Assembly: GCA_963575745.1 (NCBI GenBank)
Contig: CAUYUJ010004558.1
Coordinates: forward strand, 223,413-267,790
Source of the DNA: Prorocentrum cordatum
Taxonomy: Eukaryota > Sar > Dinophyceae > Prorocentrales > Prorocentraceae
DNA length: 44,378 nucleotides
Reading direction: 5' to 3'
Part shown: positions 38,370 through 44,378 of the stretch, piece after piece
Numbering within the stretch: the stretch's first letter is position 1
Layout of the letters: the number at the start of each line of letters is the position of its first letter
Made by a program: the position numbers and the translations under genes
Notes under the pieces: generated by a model
What the model was told of the DNA's origin: nothing
The model's input: the letters and a program-made list of their open reading frames with translations, nothing else
The model's database searches: none

Positions 38370-39180
38370 TGCGCTGATTGCGCTTCCTGTGGTGCGCGCG
38401 GTTGCCGTGCTGACTGGTGCCAGAGGTCTCCGACCATTTGTCGTAACCATTGCACTCCCGCAAATCCTTCCAGCCTGGGTTCGCCTGGCATTTCTTGCAT
38501 TCGGTGCGGCGCTTGCCGCGCGGGTACTTGTCCAACGCGTTCAGCGGTATATCGTCCCCGCATTTCTCGCAGAGCCTCTTGCTCGCGCAGATCTCGCAGA
38601 GCTTCCCCGGCTTCTTCTCATCCGAATCGTGCGGGGGGGCGCCTATCCCAGAGGCGCTGTCAGCGCGCGACAAGATGCGACTCTCCGCTTCGGCGCGCAA
38701 CTGGGATCGGCCCCCGCATTTGGAGCGCGACGGAATGAAGCACTCCAAGCGTACTGGGTCAAAATCGATAACTCCGCCGACTAATCCACGGGTGGCTTTC
38801 GCGCGCGGCACGCCCCGAAAACTGCCGACAAGGTAAGCGGCGGGCCCGTGGCATGGCCTCTTTGGAGGCGGCGCAACCTCGCCATTTCCCGAGGATAGGC
38901 CGCGCGCCGTTCCTCCCACCCGAACGCCTTCATCGGGGCTTCGAAACATTTTCTTTTACAAGCCACCAGCTTCCGGGCGTCATCCGAATGGTAAAGGTTA
39001 TCGTGGCGGCGCCATGCTGGCCTCTTGCCACCCTGCCACGCGGCTGCCGACGATGAGATCTGCGGCCCGCTTCCCGAGCTCAGGCAAGCGATGGACATGC
39101 GCCGCCGAGGCTGCCGACTTGGCGCCCCCCATCCCAGGGCGCGAGCTCTGCCTGTAGCGCGCGAACGAATTTTGAATAGA
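38370..39180 (-). pseudogene. Broken cysteine-rich (putative zinc-binding) protein
   Basis: Upstream frame (about 39180-38795) reads HSDDARKLVACKRKCFEAPM, then KAFGWEERRAAYPREMARLR and LQRGHATGPPLTLSAVFGAC, and stops. A second frame from about 38780 continues VIDFDPVRLECFIPSRSKCG and, at 38598-38488, CEICASKRLCEKCGDDIPLN then ALDKYPRGKRRTECKKC. This gives C-x2-C-x5-C-x2-C-x20-C-x2-C, ending with WKDLRECNGYDKW. The last two C-x2-C pairs resemble a Stc1-like or similar small zinc domain, a tentative assignment. A frameshift at about 38780-38830 separates the halves. Downstream it runs into GC-rich repetitive sequence. Multi-copy dinoflagellate gene or retroelement origin are both possible. Confidence 0.45.
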
Positions 39181-39214
39181 ACAATTGGTCTGGGCTCGCT
39201 ATCAAGAAGAGTCC

Positions 39215-40125
39215 GAACCGAACTGGCAACCGTGAACCGGCGGCTCCTGCAACCGAACCGCCCGAACCGGAGCCCGAACCGGCCCGGCTGAAACCGGACC
39301 GGGCGGTTCGAACCGAACCGGCCGGTCGAAACCGGCCCGAACGGCAAGCCCGAACCGGGTGGAACCGAACCGGGCCCCGGGACTCCCCACCGGCCCAAGA
39401 AAGCCCCCTTCCCGGGTGCGGAGGGCAGCCCCCCCGGTGCCTGGCCCCCCCCCCCCCCCCGGTTTGCCGGCCCCCCCCCCCCCCGGTTTATTTTCAGTTC
39501 GAGGATTTGCCGGGCAACCCCCCCCCCCCCCCCCGGTGCCGGCACCCCCACCGGTGCGGCACCCCCCCTCCCCGGTTGCCGGCACCCCCCCTTTCCCGGT
39601 TGCCGGCACCCCCCACCCCACGTTGCCGGCAAACACCCCACGGTGCCGGCACCCCCCCCCCCCCCCGGTGACGGCCCCCCCCGCCCCCACCCCCCCCCCC
39701 CACCCGCCCCCCCCCCCCCCCCCCCCCCCCCCCCCGCCCCCGCCCCCCCGCCCCCCGGCCCCCCTACCCCCCCCACCACACCCCCACCCCCACCACCCCC
39801 CCCCCGGGCCGGCACCCCGCCCTCCGGTGGCGGACCCCCCCCCCCCGGTGCCGGCCCCCCCCCCCACCCCGCCCCCCCCCCCCCCCGCCGTGCCCCGGTG
39901 CCTGCACCCCCCCCCGGTGCGGCTCCCCCCCGGTGCCCTCCGGCCCAAAACCGGCCCCCCCAAAACCGGACCGTCCCGCGACCGCCGAACCGAACCGGCA
40001 TAACCGACCCGGACTGGCAAAACCGGACCGACCAAAACCGGACCCCGCGCCGAAATCGAACCGCTGCAACCGAACCGGTCCGCCGCCAAACCGACCCGAA
40101 CCGGCCCAAACCGGACACTTCCTGG
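39215..40125. repeat. CCGAACCGG repeats and extreme poly-C tract
   Basis: CCGAACCGG / AACCGGCCC words (39230-39370 and 39950-40125) flank about 500 bp dominated by C-runs up to about 20 nt with GGTGCCGGCACC punctuation. GGTGCCGGCACC is itself palindromic. Frames give Pro or Gly runs. Runs of this kind often cause assembly errors. Confidence 0.9.
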
Positions 40126-40164
40126 CTATGCGCGCGTAATGCGCAATTATTCCTGCGTGCCTCA

Positions 40165-40413
40165 CTCTCCGTAAACAATCATGCGTAGGACATGTGATGT
40201 CGGCCCCCCCCCCGTCGGCCGCTTCCCCGACAATGTAATCGCGCGCCAGGCTTGCCCCCAATCCCCCGCGAATGTTTGCAACCATTCCTCGCAGTGTTGC
40301 GCGCCCTCTCCGCGTGGCCGCCTGGCCTCGTCCTCGTCGTCGAGGCAGCGGCGGCAACGTGCGCTCGGATCATAAAAACCCGGCGCTTCCTGTCTGCGCC
40401 CCAGCTCCCCCAT
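40165..40413 (-). pseudogene. Possible upstream exon or fragment of the cysteine-rich gene
   Basis: The frame reads MGELGRRQEAPGFYDPSARC, then RRCLDDEDEARRPRGEGAQH and CEEWLQTFAGDWGQAWRAIT: C-x2-C, an acidic/basic stretch, then Cys-Glu-Glu-Trp. It has ordinary codon-like composition unlike its repeat neighbours and is on the same strand as 38370-39180, separated by the poly-C tract. Joining the two across that tract is inference; no convincing splice sites were identified. Confidence 0.3.
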
Positions 40414-40734
40414 GAGCGCCGCCGCGGCGGCGCCCGCGCCAGCGCCGGCGGCGCGGCGCGACGTGCGAAATTATCAGGGCACGGCGCGCCGGATCTCGGC
40501 ATCGAGCTACGTCGGGCTGTCTCGTCCGAAAACTTGAGCCCGCGCGCGTCGGCGGAAGAGCGAGATGAGGAACAGCGCGCAATCCATCTACGTATATGAA
40601 CAGGCAGGGGCGCAGAGATCTTCTTCATCCTCTTGTTATGCGTCTTATTCGTCCTGTCCCTTCCCTCTCCTCATGATCGTGTTCCTCCTGCGTGCGTTCC
40701 CCGAAAACTGTCAAAACGATTCGGGGGGCGCCTT

Positions 40735-40900
40735 GCCCGGGGCCCAAGATGGTCTCCTCGACGGCCATGAAGCACCGCGAGAGGGGCCCAAGTCGGTCCA
40801 GGCATGCCCCCAAGAAGCCTATAAAGGATTCCAGCAGGCCCATGGAGGCCCTAAAGAGGCCTCGAAGGCCCCCAGGAAGCTCGCAGCAGGCCAAGAGAAG
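40735..40900 (+). repeat. 10-11-bp periodic tract, diverged copy
   Basis: GCCCAAGATGGTC, GGGCCCAAGTCGGTCC, CCCCCAAGAAGCC and related words; weaker periodicity than the other tracts. Confidence 0.5.
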
Positions 40901-41639
40901 CATCATCCTCCTACTCTTCCTCTTCCTCTCCCTCTTCCACTTCGCGCCCATTCTCCCCCGCGCGTTCCCCGAGAGCTCCCCAGTCCGACTCGGGGAAGTC
41001 ATGGCCCGACAGCATGGCCAAGCTCTAGCCCAACTCTCGGCCGCATTGGCGCTCCCCCAAACGGCAGGGGGCGGCGGTGATTCGCCGTGGGCGTCTGCGA
41101 CGCTATCGTGCGCGCGCGTGTATGCATATGTTGATATCCATATACATCAATAGGAATCGAGCTGCAGAGTCTTCTTTCCCCCGCGTCGGCCAGATGCAAC
41201 GCGTCGCGCTGACTGCGCTGCCTTGCGCCGGCAGGAATCCAAACTCAAAGCTTGACTTAGACGACGGCCCGTTCGTTCGAAGCGCTTGAACTCCCGCCGC
41301 GAGAGCACAGGGGGTCACGGGCGGGGAGGGCGGCGGGAGCCTGAACCCCAAAGGACGTGGCGAAGACAAGTGCGCGCGTCTCCTCCCCTTCAGGGCACCT
41401 ACAGAGGCCCGCTTGCGCCCGCGCGGGCGGGGGGGCGGGGGGGGGCGACGAAGCGGCCTGTTTTGCGGCGCCCCCCGCGCGCCCCTAGACGGGGGCTCGC
41501 TAGGGGCCCCCTTGAAGGCCCAGAAAAGAAAGGACCGCGACTCTGGTCGGCCCACCATCCGACCCCCCCTCGGCCAACTGTCAAAACAAACGCGCGCGCG
41601 GGCATTCTTGCACGCGCAAACGCGCGCATACACACGCAA
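40901..41639. other. No recognisable gene
   Basis: TTCCTCTTCC pyrimidine words near 40915 and a short CGCGCGCGTG run at 41108. Several minus-strand frames lack motifs. Confidence 0.35.
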
Positions 41640-41770
41640 ACACACAAACACAAGCACACGCGCACGCACGAACACAAGCACAAACACACACACACACAAA
41701 CACACGCACCACACATATATATGTATATATATATATATATATATATGCATACACATATCCGCACACAGAC
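41640..41770. repeat. (CA)n and (TA)n microsatellites
   Basis: CACACAAACACA followed by a TATATATA run (41716-41746) and CACAGACACAGAC. Confidence 0.9.
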
Positions 41771-41809
41771 ACAGACGCAGTCACAGTCACAGGCGCAGAC
41801 AGGCGGACG

Positions 41810-42155
41810 GCCACGCGCGCGCGCACTCGCGCGCGCGCGCCCGCGCACCCGCGCGCACTCGCGCCCGCGCACCGCGCGCCCGCGCACCGCGCGACCCGCG
41901 CGCCCGCGCGCCCCGCGCGCCCCCGCGCCAACGCGCCCCGCGCGACCGCGTTCCCGCGCGCCCGCGCGCCCGCGCGCCCCGCGCCCGCGCGACCGCACGC
42001 CCGCGCCGGCGCGCCGGCGCGCGCCCGAGCGCCCGCGCGCCCGCGCGCCCGCGCGCCCGCGCGCCCGGCGCGCCCGCGCGCGCGCGCCGCCGTCCGCGTG
42101 CCCGCGCGCCCGCGCGCCCGCGCCCGCGCGCCCGCGCGCCCGCGCGCCGTCTTCC
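41810..42155. repeat. (CGCGCC)n GC array
   Basis: Nearly pure G+C: GCGCGCCC units with occasional A or T, about 350 bp. Arg/Ala/Pro frames on every strand are artefacts. Short alternating CG blocks are Z-DNA candidates. Confidence 0.9.
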
Positions 42156-43340
42156 CGGACGAAACGGTAAATCCACAACGTCTCCACCAGGCATGGCCCA
42201 GTCGTTCCACTGGCGATTGTAAAAGACGGGCCAGTAGCTCGCCGAAGCTCAACGAGTGAGCTCTCGAATCGTTGTAGGCCATCGCGGGCGTCGGCCATCG
42301 CTGCCGGCGCGACTGGGGTGGCAACGGCCGCCGCCGGGGGAGCGGGCGCCCGCGCGGCCGGCGCCGGCGCCGCCGCCAACGGCAGGCACCTTGGCCCCCA
42401 GAGCGGCCGCGGGCCCGCCCGCCGCCGCGACCAGGCTGGCGACCCCGCCGACCGGGGCAGCTGCGGCGCCCGCCGCGGCGACGGGGCGCCAGGGCGCTCG
42501 CCGCGGGGGCGGCGCCGCCGCGGCCCGGCCTGCGACGTTCGGAGCGATGGGAGCCGCCAGGGCGGGGGGTCCGCGGGCGGGCGGCCGCGGCCGTGACAGC
42601 CGCAAGTAGCGCGGCAGGCATCGGCAGGTGGTGGAAACGGTTGCACCGCGCCCCTGGCGCCCGCAGCATGACCCCGCCTGCAGCGCCATGAGGTAGGTCG
42701 TCTCAGCGCAGCACGTTGACCGTGCCGAGAAAAACATCTCCTCGTCGTTCTCGTCGGGGGCCACGATGCTGGCGGCGCCTTCCTGCCGAGGAATCAGCGG
42801 GGCCCCAGTCGCCAGTCCGCGCGTCGGCGGCCGCCGCCGAGCATGAGCAGACGAATCCGTCGCCATCGCTGCAGCCGAAGCCTCGGGTTTCAGTCTGCGC
42901 GCGTGGGCCCGCGCAACACCTCGAACTTGGTGCGCTCGACCTCGGGATGCGAGGTCGCCCGCAAGCTGCCGAATTGGCCACTGGCGAACCGCCAGGCCGC
43001 CGCCGCGCCCAGGAAACCGCCGGCCAGGCAGGTGGCGCCGCGGGCGAGAGAAACGCCCGGAGCCCTGCCCCCTGCGAGGTCGACCCGTGCAGGACCGAGC
43101 AGTCGCAGCGGAGCTCGCGACACTGGAGCGACTGGGCGCAAGGGCAAGTCGGGCACTGCGCTTGCCCTTGGCTCGGCAGACCGCCGCGCCACTGCTGGGC
43201 CCGCGGTCAACCTCCGGGATCAGCGCGCTGGCGGCGCATGGAGAGCGGCGATGATCCACGCGGAGGTCGCTCGAAACCCAAGCGCGATGGCAGTTGGTGC
43301 CAACAGCTGCGGCCCCTTCGCCGTGGGACGCAGCATCTAC
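42156..43340 (-). other. Open reading frames of uncertain coding status
   Basis: A minus-strand frame stays open from 43481 to 42249 (410 codons), Ala/Arg-rich, with one ordinary segment (APDENDEEMFFSARSTCCAE, then TTYLMALQAGSCCGRQGRG). Another frame, 42298-42130, reads MADARDGLQRFESSLVELRR and SFTIASGTTGPCLVETLWIY. No domain recognised. In such GC-rich DNA, long frames arise by chance because stop codons are AT-rich. Confidence 0.2.
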
Positions 43341-43354
43341 TTGTAAGAACGAAC

Positions 43355-43447
43355 GCGTCTTTCGATGTATGTATATATGTACGTATGCATGTACATATAT
43401 ATATATATATATATACATACATACATACATGCATACATACATACATA
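43355..43447. repeat. (ATGT)n-(TA)n-(ACAT)n palindrome
   Basis: TATGTATATATGTACGTATG on the left is complementary to the CATACATACATAC-type right side across a central TATATATA run: a tract of about 90 bp able to form a cruciform. Confidence 0.8.
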
Positions 43448-43488
43448 CTAGAACCATCGCGCGCGCTTCGCGCGCGCTCAAGTTCTAG
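43448..43488. other. Perfect compound hairpin next to the ATGT palindrome
   Basis: CTAGAAC (43448-43454) pairs with GTTCTAG (43482-43488). GCGCGCGC (43459-43466) pairs with GCGCGCGC (43470-43477) around loop TTC. A symmetric 4x4 internal loop separates the stems. Confidence 0.78.
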
Positions 43489-43939
43489 CTCGGCTTAATA
43501 GGCTAACTCGTGTAATATCATGTTGGTCGCTTCTTGCTTCCAGAGACTCTTTTGGAGGCCCTGCCCAAGCCTCGGGATCGTATAAAAAAGAACTACCGAA
43601 ACGGTTTTCGACGATTTGGGGCTCCCAAAAACTTCCTGGGTTCTTTTTTGGGAGGCGAGGAGGTCTGAATTGTGGTCTGTTGTGCAAGAATAGACCGGGA
43701 GCCAAACTGGAAAAAAAATTCCCGGCAAAGCAACCTAACAGCGATGTGTAGAAGCATATATGAAAGCATTCCCCCTAAGATTCAAATGAAAATCCAGTTG
43801 TAGAATTCTGCTGTTCTCGCAGTCGTAGGCCAGCGGAGGACGTCATAGGGGGCGGGGATCCTGGCTTCGATAAGAGAAGGAGGAGAGCGGGAGGCAAGGA
43901 TCAGGCAGACGATTTACCCGGCGTGTGGGCATGCCCTTT
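43489..43939. other. No recognisable gene; hairpin at 43622-43654
   Basis: CTCCCAAAAA (43622-43631) pairs with TTTTTGGGAG (43645-43654), a perfect 10-bp stem with a 13-nt loop. Otherwise nothing is recognised. Confidence 0.5.
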
Positions 43940-44260
43940 GAGCACGAAGTGGCCTACAGTTGGCTCCGGGCATTGAAAATGTAGCCCGGGAATGGAGTTC
44001 TGGGATCGAGGTCGAAGAGCACGAAGTGTGTGACTGTTGACGAAAAACGAGCCCGGCTCTGTTCCTGGTTCTCCAGAAAGTGGCCCAGGAATGGAGTTCT
44101 GGGAGGTCGAAGAGCACGAAGTGTGTGACTGTTGGCGAAAAGCGAGCCCGGCTCTGTTCCCGGTTCTCCAGAATGTGTCCCGGGAGTGGAGTTCTGGGAG
44201 GTCGAAGAGCACGAAGTGTGTGACTGTTGGCGAAAAACGATTCCCGGTTCTCCTCCCCGG
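43940..44260 (+). repeat. 95-99-bp tandem repeat
   Basis: GGAATGGAGTTCTGGGA occurs at 43989 and 44088, and GGAGTGGAGTTCTGGGA at 44183. Each is followed by AGAGCACGAAGTGTGTGACT and GTTCTCCAGAA; a diverged first copy starts near 43938. Repeated minus-strand peptides (ELHSRATFWRTGNRAG-like) come from the repeat. Confidence 0.9.
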
Positions 44261-44378
44261 CACCCGCCCAGACCCCCCTGAGGAGTCATGATGCTCTCTT
44301 TTGACCCTACTAGAAACCTATCAGCAAACGCTGTTAGGTAATGAGGAATTGTGGGATTTCAATGTTTTCCAGTTCCTC

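Noticed and set aside
39359-40188. Proline-rich or glycine-rich proteins across the poly-C tract
   Set aside because: Homopolymer translation; frame choice is arbitrary and the C-run lengths are unreliable.
41286-42222. Arg/Ala/Pro-rich frames around 41.3-42.2 kb
   Set aside because: Products of the (CA)n and (CGCGCC)n arrays with no conserved motif.

Overview
This window is nuclear DNA of a core dinoflagellate. The decisive marker is an exact genomic copy of the 22-nt dinoflagellate spliced leader (dinoSL) at 11054-11075, minus strand. High GC, abundant trinucleotide and purine or pyrimidine microsatellites, no intact host gene in 44 kb, and a decayed LINE of the EN-RT-RNase H type with a RanBP2-type zinc finger all fit a large, repeat-rich dinoflagellate genome (a Prorocentrum-, Polarella- or Symbiodiniaceae-like lineage; the species cannot be read from the sequence).

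Layout. 0.3-0.7 kb: (GA)n. 0.9-1.05 kb: a Tc1/mariner-like MITE. 1.1-4.8 kb: three diverged tandem copies of a complex 1.0-1.5 kb repeat carrying conserved GC hairpins. 4.8-5.2 kb: two dispersed repeats (called X and Y here). 5.24-11.08 kb: the LINE on the minus strand, in the order dinoSL, zinc finger, coiled coil, AP endonuclease, reverse transcriptase, RNase H, 3' hairpin. It has (TCC/GGA)n on both sides. 11.3-13.3 kb: repeat X again and low-complexity DNA. 13.3-14.6 kb: a 101-bp satellite. 15.2-15.9 kb: a second MITE and a tract with AA steps every 10-11 bp. 16.5-20.2 kb: a decayed gag/ORF1-like coding region (minus) between 42-bp purine direct repeats. 20-23.7 kb: trinucleotide arrays and a second MITE type. 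23.7-25.7 kb: two kilobases of AC/GC arrays, including 490 nt of strict purine-pyrimidine alternation. 26.9-28.0 kb: a second decayed ORF1-like region (minus). 28.4-30.0 kb: a foldback-like element, with long imperfect inverted arms around a CCACTGTCCC minisatellite. 30.2-31.9 kb: a third MITE, (GGA)n, repeat Y in a LINE-free copy, and an 83-bp satellite. 32-37 kb: microsatellites, another MITE, the longest 10-11-bp periodic tract and a 112-bp satellite. 38-40.4 kb: a broken cysteine-rich coding region interrupted by poly-C/CCGGTT DNA. 41.6-44.3 kb: (CA)n, (TA)n and (CGCGCC)n tracts, two adjacent palindromes and a 95-bp tandem repeat.

How it fits together. This looks like intergenic or intronic DNA built by transposition and tandem amplification. 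The LINE appears to have moved through an RNA that had been trans-spliced to the spliced leader, and to have integrated in full, 5' end included, inside a (GGA)n tract belonging to a dispersed repeat. A LINE-free relative of the 3' half of that target site lies at 31.0 kb. Most long open frames in the window are translations of simple repeats and were not annotated as genes.
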